DNA of 64,000 nt. Origin: Caenorhabditis remanei. Lineage: Eukaryota > Nematoda > Chromadorea > Rhabditida > Rhabditidae. The notes under the pieces were generated by a model that was given only the letters and a program-made list of their open reading frames with translations, made no database searches and was not told the DNA's origin. The DNA lies in the NCBI RefSeq assembly GCF_010183535.1, contig NC_071333.1:310001-374000 (forward strand), in the 5' to 3' direction. Both the position numbers and the translations under genes were made by a program. Of this stretch, positions 9,612 to 21,620 are shown piece after piece (positions within the stretch are counted from its first letter, which is position 1; the number at the start of each line of letters is the position of its first letter).

Positions 9612-11093
9612 TTATGGACGGTGGTAACGAAGCACTGGCGGGTCTTGTCCGAAGATTGGTGGTGGGAACATCGCGTCGTTGGTGATGTGGTTGAGACTCT
9701 CAATGACGAAGTGACGCTTGTCAACGTTCCACTGGAAAATATTATTGTATTTTTGTTTGTAAAAAAGGTTATAGGTACTTACACGCATCTTGAACATGAT
9801 CATCTGATCACTGCTGCTGCACGAGACACGACCAGTGATCAAGTCCGCCATTTGGTAGAAGGCGTCGTGAACAGTCCACTAAAAATAAATTGCGTTATTT
9901 TTTGAATACTTTGACTGTAAAATTACCTTCGATGGAAACTCCTTCAGCTTGTCAAGAAGCGCATCTCCTTCGCAGACCTCAACAAAGATGTTTGAGTGAA
10001 CCTCGGTGTCGAACAAGCATTTGTAGTCACCACTGGTCTCCTCACAGGACATCAAAGCTTCGAAGGTAGCTTGCGAGACCTCCAGCGCCTGCTCGACCTT
10101 GTCGTGCACTTCGTAGAGAGCATCGAGAGTCCGATCGTGCAACAAGTTGATGATGCGAACGTTGAGCGGGTTCTGCACCTCCTCGTTCACCACGAACGGT
10201 TGATTCTCGAAGCGGAACTCGAAATCTCTTCTCTGAGCCAGTTGGTATGGCCGAACATCCATTTCGTTTTCCAGACTGAAAATATGAATATGAAAAGAGG
10301 CAGGGCTTTGTATGCTTGCGTCTAGTAGGAATAATTTTAATTTCTGGTTATGAAGAAAGAGGATAGTGAAAAACATAAGTTTTGAGGCGTATACTAGATA
10401 CTGGAGATTACGGTAAGCTGACATTACAGAAAACAAATGCATATTTTTTCTGTCTGTGAGAACGTCTAAATGTATCTGGGGACAATTTCGTGGGAATTTT
10501 AAGAAGTCGTGAGATTGGCTCAACTAATAATTTTAGCATAAGCCTTTGTTTTGTTCTCAAGTCTAGAATTAGGCATATGAAATAAGGCAGGGTTTCGTAG
10601 GTTTGAGTCTAGTGGGAATAATTCAAATTACTGGTTATGAAAAGAGAGGATTGTGAGAAATATCTATCTTGGGCAGAGTCAGACTAGCTTAGAATTGGGT
10701 TGCGCCTCAATACTACGGTAGGCTTGCATTACGGGAAGTTAATGCTTCTCAAAAAAAGAACGCTTTTGAATTTTTCAACGAAAAAGTCAAATTTTCGACT
10801 ATCATTAGGAGATATTCTGGTAAAAAACATCAAAAATGTTCAAACTTTCTATGAAAAAATTGGTTTCTGTTTCGAACCCGGGCATTCTGGGGTTTCAGAA
10901 ATTTTTCAAGGAGGCCCGGCCGCGCCGAGGCTTGACAAGTATGAACTTTTCTAAGAACAGTTCTGTTCTAAAAAAAACTATTTTATAAAAACTTGCAAAA
11001 AAATTTAAAACCTTTTTTATTTTTCATGTTCTTTAGAAAACTGAACTACTATGCATAAACATATTTCAAAAAAACTCACATTTCATTATCCAT
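9612..11093 (-). CDS. Hypothetical 192-aa protein, four exons
   Basis: Exons 11093-11080, 10275-9927, 9878-9783 and 9731-9612; all phases agree and give a 192-residue protein starting MDNEILENEMDVRPYQLAQ and ending VLRYHRP. The first coding exon is only 14 bases, followed by an 804-bp intron. Without it the second exon has no natural start except an internal ATG. I recognise no domain. The sequence is acidic and mostly helical in appearance, with no signal peptide or membrane segment, so a soluble cytoplasmic or nuclear protein is likely. The large first intron carries a local duplication (10284-10743) and the GC-rich end of a dispersed element (about 10905-10938). The exon structure is well supported by exact phase closure; function is unknown. 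Confidence 0.75.
10284..10743. repeat. Local tandem duplication inside intron 1
   Basis: Blocks 10284-10442 and 10574-10743 share GGCAGGG(C/T)TT, TCTAGT(A/G)GGAATAATT, CTGGTTATGAA and GGTA(A/G)GCT in the same order. They look like diverged copies of one ~160-bp unit within the first intron of the 192-aa gene. Confidence 0.6.
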
Positions 11094-14000
11094 TGTGAAT
11101 ACTTCCAGGTTTGGGTGGCAACCAGCAACCAACTAAAATTTTCAAAATGATAACTTATGTATTTACAACAAAATTTCAAGCAAAACAGCGAAAAAATCAC
11201 AAAAATAGGTGAAAAATGGGAGAAACTCCAAAAATTGCGAAACGTTGAACCTGAATGAATAGCATAAACAACGAAAAGAGTTCAAGGCAGCGCGGTTGCT
11301 GCTTCTCTAACTCTCACTATTTTTTTCTCTCGTGCGAGAAAAAGAGAGAGAAAAAAAGAGAGGGAGATTACACCGACCACCGAAAAGGCGACCGGCGCGA
11401 AGAGAATGGAATTAATTTCATGACGGGTGGAAAGGAGAAAGAGATAGAGAAGAAAATGAAGGGTTCGGGGGAAACGGATGGCGAAAAGGAAAGGGTGGTG
11501 AAATAAAAGGGGGAAATGAGTGTCTTCCGTAGCGTGACTCTTGAAGGGCACAACAAAAACGACTATGGAGAACGAAGGTTCTAAATGTGAGGAGGCCGTT
11601 TTTGTGTGGGCCGAGATTTGGCATTTTGGGAAACGTCATCTGACATTTGGCGTATGGTGTTTACCAATTATTCTACAGAAGAAGATTCTCGTAAAAAAAA
11701 AGATGTTTAGAGAAGTTTATAATGCCAAAGACGATCATCTCACTCTCTTTTTTCACTGAGAAGAGGAGAAAGTTTTCATTCAAAAAAAGAGAAGGTGGGA
11801 GGGGGTGTTGAAAAGATAGAAAAGAACATTACACTCGATATCTGAACCTGAACATTTGTCGCAGGTATTTTAAAAGCACGTGTGTTGGTCTCAAAGGATG
11901 GAAATTATATTTTGAAAACAAAAAGAGAGTTGTCACATGGAAATTATGAAGGCTAGGGAAGAATGAAACGCTAATAAAACAAAGTTGGTAAGGTATTTTC
12001 TGTCTGAGTTTCCCGATTTCCAAAGAAAATATAACTAGGAACTTGAAATGTGAATTCCCAACTGTATGATATCTCTGAACTTTAAAAATATGAAGAGAAG
12101 TGAGCGAAAATTTATATGGAAATTAGTGTTACTTTGCGACGGTGGATACAATCAGATAACGGATAGATAAGATCTAGGAAAAGTTTACCGAGATGAAGGA
12201 AAACACTGAGTCGGGTACTCTGACCAGGGAAGTTCTCAACTCAAGAATTTGGCCCCCACTTTCGCGTCCGTAGGATTTAAAAATAAATTTCTGCTAAATC
12301 CTTCTGAGAGCCAAGGTATGACCCGCCAACCTTCTCTTCTGGTTAAGTTTTTCCTGCCGAATTGTCTACCAAATTCTTGAGTCATTTGAAAATATAACCT
12401 TCAAGGATTTTCCATGTCAGAGTTTCAGTGAAAATGTAGAAATTAAAAAAACCCCTAGAATTTATTGTTTGTCAATTTTGCAACGCAACAAATGACAGTT
12501 TTTTATCCAAAAACGTTTGGTTAAGGGTTTATATATATATTTATTGACAAAAGTAAAATAACAAAAGGAATACATTAAGATCAGGTCCCTTATACCAAGC
12601 TTTTTTCACATTCTGAGTAAAAATTATTCTCAGAGTTATAACCTGCTTGATAGGTCTGGTTATAACTTTTTTCCTGACTCCCACATGTAAACCCGTAAAA
12701 TCACCAAAATATTCGCAGTCCCCTTTACTTCTCTACTTTATAACTGCTGGATGTCCTCTTGAAAGGCTTCATTTATCTTTCACTCTCACTTTTTTCTTCC
12801 TCCTCACCCTTGCATCTTCTCCCTCTCCCTTAAATCCAAGTTTTCCATATATGCAATCTCTCTACTAACTAATGTTTTCTTCGTGAATCAAAACGAGTCT
12901 CTGATTGTTCTTGTTCCGGAAAAATAAGAGAGAAAGGAGGTTTCGCAATTAAAGAAGCAGTAAAATGGTTTTCAAATTGCGACAATATTACCGTAATAAA
13001 CAGGAGATGTTGAAAAAGATTGTGCGAGAATCCTACATGAATTTTAAATGAATGAAAGCAGATTTTATGAAATAAAGAGCTGAAAATTACATACATGTTT
13101 TTGAAAAAGTAATACGATGGCTTGAAAACAAAAAAGTAAACTTCCGATTGGATGTCTAGCATGGTATAGTTTTTAGGAAGAGCTTTTTTTATAAAATGAG
13201 AACCCAACATCTGAACACTGAACAGACAACTCAAAATTATGACTTCCATAGATATTTTATGAAAAGCAGTCCATAAAACGAGCACAACACTCAAAAATTG
13301 AGACAACCAAAATTGCTTCCAAACCACCACGCCATTAACAGAGGCACTGGCGGAATACTCAAAATTAGCATAATTGAAGAAAATTAAACAGTGCTGCTCA
13401 CACATTTTTTGCAAAAACTAAAATAAGATAATTAATGAAAAAAGGGAAAATTATAATTACTTTACTATTCCAATTTTTTGATCTTAATGAACCTTATTGT
13501 CTGTTTGAACTCCAAAATTCCCCGTTCTCGTTCATCATACTCAACGTTGCGCGCTTTCATCTCCAATTCCTTCCGTAATTTGTCAGAAGAGGCGGGAGAA
13601 GAATGTGTTTCTCGAAAGAGAATAAGGAGGGAGAAACCTTTTCCATCGGTTGTGTATCTGGAGACATCAATCTACTCATCCGGCCATTTGATCGGCGTTT
13701 GTCCTAATTTCATTCCGTGTTACTCAATCAACAAATATCTTCTGTTCTTCTCTATTCCTTTCTCGTGTACAACATTCTATCATTTTACCGTCCACTCTTT
13801 TTTCGCTTCTCACCTACTTTTTCGCAATCCTTCCCCGGTTAATTAATCTTTCCCTTTTCTCCGCGCAATATTTATCAAAAGGCGTGATAATTCAATTGGC
13901 CCAGTTTGCATTACTGTACAATGTATGTAGTGTCTTATTGCTTGTATAAGGTGCAACCGTCACTTCCTTCAGGAGGATTCATCTGATTTTCTTGGTTTTG

Positions 14001-14458
14001 GTCTGCAACAAATTAACTTTGTCCAAAATCTACTCACGTTTTCAAAACATGGAAACTGCAATGATTGGGACCAACTTGTCATTTTTCAATCAGTCAGTAC
14101 CTGCTCCTTGTTTTGAAATTTACAAGAAAAATTTCAAGGCGTTATGAAACAAGACATTTCAAAACCAGAACATCTCAAACCTAAAGTTAGCTCTGCGAAA
14201 ATTGTGCTTTTTTAAATTTAGAAATCTTTGTAGAATTTTCACAAAGCTCTGCATCACAATTTCTTTCGTTTCTAATAAATTTCTCTTCCTATTCTAATAT
14301 TTGACCCCAAACGGTAGTACCAAATATTTGTGATATGTTTATCTGTCTATGTGATATTTATGGGATATGTGATATGTTTTAAACTCGGTAATTGGTAGCT
14401 TTATGTTTCCCGTTCCGTTCTAATTTTTCCCTCAAATCAAACACTCCAACTTTTCCAG
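11094..14458. other. Gene-free stretch
   Basis: Contains a purine-rich block at 11335-11515 (GAGAGAAAAAAAGAGAGGGAG and similar), an AT microsatellite near 12529-12541 (TATATATATATTTATTG) and pyrimidine-rich stretches at 12760-12850 and 13740-13860. No exon chain with matching phases was recognised on either strand. Confidence 0.5.
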
Positions 14459-14468
14459 ATCATCAGAA

Positions 14469-15704
14469 ATGCTGCCAATATCAATTTTACTATTCATAAT
14501 GTCAGTTTCAACAGCATTTGCAACAGAGAAAAAGTGTCCACCGGTTAAGAAAGGTAGTGTAACTCACCACAATCTAAAAATTTAATCTAGTTCTAATCAG
14601 GAGCCTGCTGCACTGCTCCAATCTCTCCAGGTTGTCGGTTACCGCGACAGTGCTACAAATATATCATGGCTAACTGTCCAGACAGGAAAATTGCTGTGTT
14701 CTCAAGAAAAGTCGGGAATGATAGACGATCGGCACCAAGAAAGCCACTGGTAAGAATATTTCGGTTGAAATGAATGTAAATCTTCTACCAATGATTCAAA
14801 ATCTCTGTTTGAAAATAAAAACGGTCGATTTCAGGGTAAATGTGGAACCGCTGAAGTAAACTACCAACCATGTACATCGAAGGGAATCGCCAATAAGCTA
14901 TTCCTTGCTTGCTGTCAGTTGTACGTCCCAGAGGAGTGTCATCATATGTGTGTCTATGAAACTGATCAGTCTGTAACAAGAAACATGGTAATTAATTTTT
15001 TTTTTGAATTTGAAAAATGATTAGTCTGAATTCTTAGAGATTCCGATAACATTATATCAAGATGTGTGCAAAAATCCAAAAATTTTCTCTGCATGTACTT
15101 TTAAACATTCTAAACTGTCAATTGTAACCCAATTGTCTCAAACATGACGCCATACCCTTTGATTTGATACCGCTACCCCTGCTAGCAATAAGAAGATAGA
15201 AACATCTTATCTTCTCTTCCACAAAACCAAGATCCACGAAAAAAATCTTCGACAAGGTTGTTATTACACAATTTGACATGTTGTTTATGACGAGCACAAC
15301 TGTTTGGTTAGCGAATTCATCAATCAATGTCAGGCTCCTACAAAAAACCAGAAATTCCGATATTACAGCTGACCAACATGAGAAAAGATAGTCAATGCCG
15401 CATCAAACACCTTTCTTCTATCTTGTACTGTGCCAGTCAAAACAGAGATAACAGAAAATGTTGCTTGGACTTGGATCTCAATGCTCCACAACTTCAAGTT
15501 AGTTTCTACGTTTATACTATTGTTTTTCATAAGCTACAGTATCCTTCACTCAAAATAATGCGATTACAGGTTGGGTCCCGCTGTCTCCGAATGTGTGATC
15601 CATCGGGTACCTCTATCGATAGAATAACCAAAGAAGATGTGACTTGCTTGTATAACTGGAATGTCATCATGTACTGCCATCACGCTGGTATCCGGGAAAT
15701 GTGA
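14469..15704 (+). CDS. Secreted DB-module cysteine-rich protein
   Basis: Five exons: 14469-14553, 14601-14749, 14835-14987, 15369-15497 and 15570-15704. Phases close exactly to 216 residues. An acceptor TTTTCCAG sits ten bases before the ATG, consistent with trans-splicing. Residues 1-20 (MLPISILLFIMSVSTAFAT) are a signal peptide. The rest is cysteine-rich: CCTAPISPGC near the N-terminus, then CCQLYVPEECHHMC, then YCASQNRDNRKCC, GSRCLRMCDPSG and LYNWNVIMYCHHAG near the C-terminus. This cysteine pattern, with the CC...C..MC...W..I..C order, is that of the nematode DB module, a domain of unknown function common in secreted worm proteins. A disulfide-stabilised extracellular or cuticle-associated role is inferred. 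AATAAA follows at 15892. Confidence 0.85.
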
Positions 15705-16882
15705 TCTGATTCGAGAGCTATCTATTTTCACTCCCTCCACGGGAAAATGTTTTAAAAAAAATGTTCAGAAAACTCAGAAATAATTCGGATGTGCTTTTTT
15801 CCTTTATTTATTATACCAAATGTTCACTTAAAATTCCAAGTTGAATTTTTATTTGTGTATTATACCTTCCTTCCAATAATAATGAAGTAATAATAAAATT
15901 CGAAAATCAAAGTTGCAGGAATGATAAGGAAGAGGGAAAGAGAAGGTTGGGTGACAATTGGTTAGCGATGATAAGAACTATTTTATGGTCATCATTTTTT
16001 CTTGCTTAAAATTCTGGAAATATTACTCTAAAATAGTTTTTCAACTTCATACTCCTCCATTTCCTGAATTCTCTCAACCCCACCTTCCCCGCTGTCCACA
16101 TTTCCATCATTCTGCGACCAAGTGGTCGTTTGAACATGCCAATAAACACACAACAATGGGTCTTCTTCAACGGAGGAGCACACACACACAAGTAGCATAT
16201 CTTGCTCGGATACACCAGATGATGGAGCATCATTCAAACAACTGTCTTCAATTCGATAACACACGCGATTATATGTATCAGAGAGAGGGGGGACAATTGT
16301 GATAGGGAGGGAATCGAGAGGATTGAAATTTCTTGTGTCCTATCTCTTTTTTTCAAGACTTTGATTAGTTTTGCAAGCATCCAATGTTTTAGTTTTGGGG
16401 TTTTTAGGTTTCAGTAAAGTTTAACTGATCATTTGTTCATTTGTCATCAAAATCCAGGTCCTCTATTACTTATCAATTAAAATTCTTTTTATTCAAACCT
16501 CACAATTCCTTGTTTCAGGGTCCACCAAGCACCAACACCGAATGTAAATGCCGTACGTCGGAGTGGGAGCACAGAAAGGTATATTTTTCTTTGTTTTCCA
16601 TCTTTTTTACCTTCGCAATGACCTGAACAGCTGTCCCTCAGTTTAGGCGGGTGTCGGCAGGTCACACACAATCACTTACCTGCCCGAGATGTTTTATGTG
16701 CTGTTTCTAATCTTTTTCTTCTTAATCTGGTTACTTTTTTTCTCAGTTTCAATGAAAAGTGTGAAATAGTAAAATAGTCGCGCAATTGAGCGAGGAACTG
16801 ATTGAAACTTGAGATTAGACACCAATAAGAGATTATAATCTTGTTTCTTGCAGAGAATTGATTGAAAGTTTACTTTTTGCAG
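15705..16882. other. Intergenic stretch with one possible small exon
   Basis: Between the DB-module gene and the peptidase. A 60-base open segment at 16519-16578 (GPPSTNTECKCRTSEWEHRK) lies between TTGTTTCAG and AAG|GTATAT and could be a 5' untranslated or alternative exon of the peptidase gene. Joining it to the exon at 16883 runs into a stop at once, so it is not coding in that model. Nothing else was recognised. Confidence 0.35.
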
Positions 16883-16908
16883 CTTCCACAAGCTTGACAG
16901 GAACCCCG

Positions 16909-19900
16909 ATGGTCAAAGCTTATATAGCAATCGCTGCTTCATTAGTAGTAGTGATATGTATAACTGCAATTGGTGTTCATCACTCGGAACGGAAGTTCAA
17001 TAAGTATAATAAAGTGTCCATTGATGGTGAGTTTTTTTCTTTGAAAATTTGTCAAACTATTAGTTTTTTTAATTTTTTAGATATCCACCAATCCGATGCA
17101 AGAACTATCCAAGACAATATAAAATCCGAGAACATCAAAAAGTACCTTCGTATCTTTACCAAAGACCCACATATTGCGGGAACCGATGCTAATAAAAAAG
17201 TGGCATATGCGATTGCAAGTGCTTGGTCGGAAGCCGGATTGGAGGACGTACATACTTTGCCCTACGAAGTTTTATTGTCGTATCCAGATTTCGAAAACCC
17301 GAATTCAGTTGTAATCAAGAAATCGTCAGGGGATGAAGTTTTTCGGAGCAAGGGAGTTAGTCCAGTGATCATTCCTGATGAGCAGTCAGGAAAATGTGAG
17401 TTTTCTTTTTTGTTAACTTTTCAGTAATTACATTGTCAGATGCCGGCCACCAATGGCTCGCCTATGCCGGTAATGGCTCCGCTTCTGCCGAAGTAGTGTA
17501 TGTGAATAGAGGAAACGCCAACGACTTTAAAAATTTGAAACTAATGGGTGTCGAAGTGAAAGGGAAGATTGCATTGATGAGATATGGTCACGGATTCCGA
17601 GGAGACAAAGTGTACAAAGCACAACAAGCAGGTGCTATCGGTGCTATTTTGTTTTCGGATACATCAGATGTCGCTCAGGATGGTGTGGAGTCCGGTCAGT
17701 TTTTTTTCTGCGAGAGAAAGTTTGAAAAATGTGAACATTTGTTTCAGAACATGTATACCCAAAAACCATCTGGATGCCAAATGAAGCTGTTCAAAGAGGA
17801 TCGTTGATGCATGGGGATGGAGATCCATTGTCACCACACTATCCTTCGAAAAAAGAGCTCTTCAAGGGAAGAACTATTGATGAGGTATGGGAATGTTATT
17901 CAGTCATAAAAACTGGTATCCTCATCAAATAACAGAGCAATGTAATGAATCACAAGCTGAAAAACGTCTCCGTTATGATTTTGCGGTTCTCATGTATTGT
18001 ATAACGGTCTCTACATATGTAAAAATACCTAACAGTTTTTATTGATTTTTGTCAAATCAGTGTTTAAATCATCAAAATCTTTTTTTTAATTGTTACTCTA
18101 CCATTTTTGGTAGTGACATACAGTACCGCTCAAACTTTTGGTTTTTTGACAATCATGCCAAATTGGTCGAATTGATCTGAAATTTTGGGAAAATGTTGAT
18201 TGCAGACATTTGGTTATATTTAGTAAGCAATTTTGACAAAAAAATCATGTTTCACAGTTTTTGTGTAATTTTGGTTAGCTGCTAAAAATTCACAAAATCA
18301 AATTCACTTTGTACGATGTCTAGTATAATTAACCAATACGGAGAAAGGGAGAAAATGGGTTGCTACTTTTTTCCGACTATGATATTTTTTAAACAATTTA
18401 TTTTGACTTCTAAAAATCTTTGCGTGTTTTGACCTTTTAAATCTGCGCTCCTGACTCATTGTCAACAATTTCATCATTCAAGGCCAAAGAAGAAGGTGTT
18501 CTTCCCTCCATTCCCGTTCTTCCCGTTTCCTACACCACTGCTCTTCAAATCCTCAAGCGAATGTCGGGACGTCCCGCTCCATCGGATTGGCAAGGTCCCC
18601 TCTCCCTTAAATTTCATCAACTTTGACCCAAAACGTGCGTATTTTTAGGTTTGGTTGGCGGAAATCTCACATATAAACTCGGTCCTGGCTTCTTGAATGG
18701 CGAGAAATTGACGATAAATGTGCACAGTGAGCTGAAGACCAAGTGAGTTAGTGTTGTGAGAGAAGAAAGAAGGGAGGAGGAGGGAATTTGATTTGTGCTT
18801 GTTGAAGAATGCGAGTTAGTAATGATGTCATTGTACTCTAGGGGATTGAATTCAAATGTGAAGAGGTGTATGATGTAACAATACGAAAATTGTGTCTAAG
18901 GAATGAAGACTAGGAACTGAAATGTAAAAAGTCCCTTTCACTTAGAAAAACAGAAATCCCAAATTCTGACGCCTACACAAAGAATAAAAAAGTCATATTT
19001 TGCAGACGAATCCGAAATGTAATTGGCTACATCCGTGGTTCAGAGGAGCCAGATCGCTATATTATGCTTGGTAACCATTTCGATGCATGGGTGTATGGCT
19101 CAATTGACCCCAATTCTGGAACAGCAGTCTTGGCAGAAGTGGCGAGAGCTATGATGCAAACTATCAATGAGACTAGCTGGAGACCAGGTTCGGAAAACAG
19201 TTGGATATTTAATATAGTTTAATTGACGGATAATTTTATAGCTAGAACTATTGTGTTCAATGCATGGGATGCTGAGGAATTCGGACTGATTGGCTCCACA
19301 GAATTTGTCGAAGAATTTGTCGATGTTTTACAGAAACGAGCCGTTGTGTATATCAATATGGATTGTATTCAAGGAAATGCTAGTTTGTCAGTTTTCAGAA
19401 CACTTGGAATTTATAAAATTTCACTACAGTAACCCAAAGAAGGATTTTTGCAGTTGAAAGTTGAATTCAGCTACCTTTACCCGTAATTCACTGTAAAATA
19501 GACTACGTTGTAGTCTGAACTACAGTTAGCTGTGCAAAAAACTTCTATCGGTCTTGTCCCAAAAAGTGATCAACTACAAAAATAGTCGGCCTTATCCATC
19601 AGGCGCAAATTGAACACATTTACACTATCTGTAGTATCAGTTCGCCCTTTCAATTCAGTTAAGTTTAGAGTTCTCTAAAAAACAGATTTTACTCATTTTT
19701 CTGAGAATTTGGATAACAAAATCCCTTGTATCTTTTTACATTTTCGAGTTTTTCCTATATCCGCGTTTCTCCCCCCTCTCCCGTCAGACAACAACCTCAT
19801 CAATTCAATACGCTCGAGTAGTAGTAAACGAAATCAAATGTATTCTTCTTCCTCCTCAATTTTCTTTTTTCTCAATTTCAGGCACGTCGACACAGTTCCG

Positions 19901-21417
19901 ATTCTCGAGCATATCGCCATTGAAGCAGCAAAACATGTGCCGAATCCATCAAAACGAGAAAGAGACCGTGGGAGGAAAACTGTCTACGACACATGGATGA
20001 AAGTGTTCCCTGACAAGAAAGCGGGAGTTCCAAAAGTTAGAGTGCCCGGAGGAGGGTCTGATCACGCGCCATTTTTGAACTTCGCAGGAGTTCCAGTGAT
20101 CAATTTCAATTATAAGAATTATTCAACGTTTGACACATATCCATTGTATCATACTATGTATGAGACACCGTTTACCAATATTCACTTGATGGACACGGAA
20201 GATTTGGGAGTACACAGAGCAATTGGACAGTATTGGGCAGAATTGGCAAAGTAAGCTATCAGAATTAAACCTGAAATATAGGAGCTGTCAGGCAGTGTGG
20301 TCTTCTAACCGGTAGACATCCGTACTAGTCAAGCCCAGGCCGAAAGACCGGATAATTGGCGAAAAATTCGAAGTCCAAAATTCCTCGAATTTTCTGAAAT
20401 GTTCTTAATTTTATTGAGTGAAAAAGTCAAATTTTTGAGTATAATTCAGAAATTGGTTTTTTTTTAAAGCCGGCTCTTCAAAATTTTCCCTCGTCCCGGG
20501 TCTTCTGGCCTTTCTGTGTCTTGCCGGGCCAGACCGAATCTTGACAAGTATGTAGACAGATTTCTTACCATACATGTTATTTGAAGGCCCGCCGTGGAAA
20601 ATGTTTTAGGATTTTAAGAACCCAAAAAAAGTAATTTCTATCACAAAGTTCACAGTAGAACTACGTGAATTCGTCTATTATAACTGATTCAAAAACCCAT
20701 TTTAAAAAATGAATGCCAAAAAACATGTTTATAGAAAAAAAGTTACTTCACCAGGCTGGTCTCGTGATATATGCTATTTACCATTTCAGAACATTTGCTG
20801 ACGAAGTAATCCTCCCTATGAACACCACCCATCTTGCTACTATCATGATCCGCAGCTACCTCCCACAGCTCAAAGCTTCAATCTCCGGAATAAATGTGTC
20901 ACGTACCGATTTCGAAGATATCCGTACTCAATATGCCCTCCTCTCCAAAAGTGCTCAAGATCTGCTCACCATGTCAAAAAAATTCCAAGAGACTATGCAA
21001 TTCACCCAACACAGCTTCTCCCAAAACCCATATGACCCGAAACATGTAAATGCTGTAAATGAAAGACTAATTAGGTGAGTAAACTAAAGAAATAAAGGAA
21101 GATTTAAGAAAATAAGTTATTTCAGCACTGAAAGATGTTTCATCAACCCGCGCGGAGTGTCCAAACACAATCCTTCTGCTCGACATGTTCTGTTCTCTGT
21201 CAGTGATTCAGATTCCTATTCCAACTCCTTGATGGCTGGAATCCAAAACGCGGTAGGTCATGGATTATCTTTATTCAAATATTATCTTATCTTCTTCCAG
21301 ATCGATGGGTATGAGTCCAGTCCATCCAAGAAAAACTTGCGAGAAATCATCAACCAGATATCAATTGTCCAATACTCGGTTATTTGCGTGGTCAACACTT
21401 TAAGGGATGTGATTTGA
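16909..21417 (+). CDS. Glutamate carboxypeptidase II-type peptidase (M28B, NAALADase-like)
   Basis: Twelve exons: 16909-17026, 17081-17395, 17440-17694, 17748-17884, 18483-18594, 18649-18742, 19006-19187, 19242-19386, 19882-20250, 20790-21074, 21126-21252 and 21301-21417. They close to 751 residues, the usual family length. Residues 1-30 are a signal anchor ([20 protein letters not shown]), giving a type II membrane protein with an outside catalytic part. A protease-associated domain follows ([13 protein letters not shown]). Zinc and catalytic residues by alignment with human GCPII are H368 (NHFDAW), D378 (SIDPNSGT), E416-E417 (WDAEEFG), D445 (YINMDC) and H543 (YPLYH), so it should be active. 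The family removes C-terminal glutamate from N-acetylaspartylglutamate or folate polyglutamates; the substrate here is not provable. The C-terminal dimerisation domain is complete. The acceptor TTTTTGCAG at 16882 sets the 5' end. Introns 4, 8 and 9 are long, and intron 9 carries a MITE. Confidence 0.93.
20321..20552. mobile_element. MITE of the CATACTTG family
   Basis: A 232-bp element in intron 9 of the peptidase gene. Its ends are imperfect inverted repeats: CGTACTAGTCAAG on the left and the complement of CATACTTGTCAAG on the right. Flanking 8-mers TAGACATC (20313-20320) and TAGACAGA (20553-20560) agree at six of eight positions, suggesting a decayed 8-bp target duplication as in the better preserved copy at 22066. 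The interior has GGCC-rich tracts and no gene. Confidence 0.65.
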
Positions 21418-21441
21418 ATTCAAAGAAAACTTTTTTGTGTA

Positions 21442-21447
21442 AATAAA
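21442..21447 (+). terminator. Polyadenylation signal of the peptidase gene
   Basis: AATAAA 25 bases after the stop codon. A complementary AATAAA for the convergent neuropeptide gene lies at 21487-21482, so the two transcripts end about 40 bases apart, tail to tail. Confidence 0.6.
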
Positions 21448-21620
21448 AGATTGACTAAGATCAACATTAACAGAACATCACTTTATTTGGGTTGGTGAAT
21501 TAGGTGGTACGTCATCATTGATTTCAGAAAGCAAAATAATACGTTTCAAGGAGTTGTGTAAATAAAATTTTGGAATTAAGTACGAATTGCCGGACAAAAA
21601 TTAACTGGGTAACCAAACAT

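Noticed and set aside
11255..11639. Frames over a GAGA/CTCT tract
   Set aside because: Purine-rich low complexity produces Lys/Arg/Glu strings on one strand and Ser/Pro/Phe strings on the other.
16519..16578. Possible coding exon upstream of the peptidase
   Set aside because: Splicing to the exon at 16883 meets a stop immediately; the clear signal-anchor start at 16909 makes it unnecessary.
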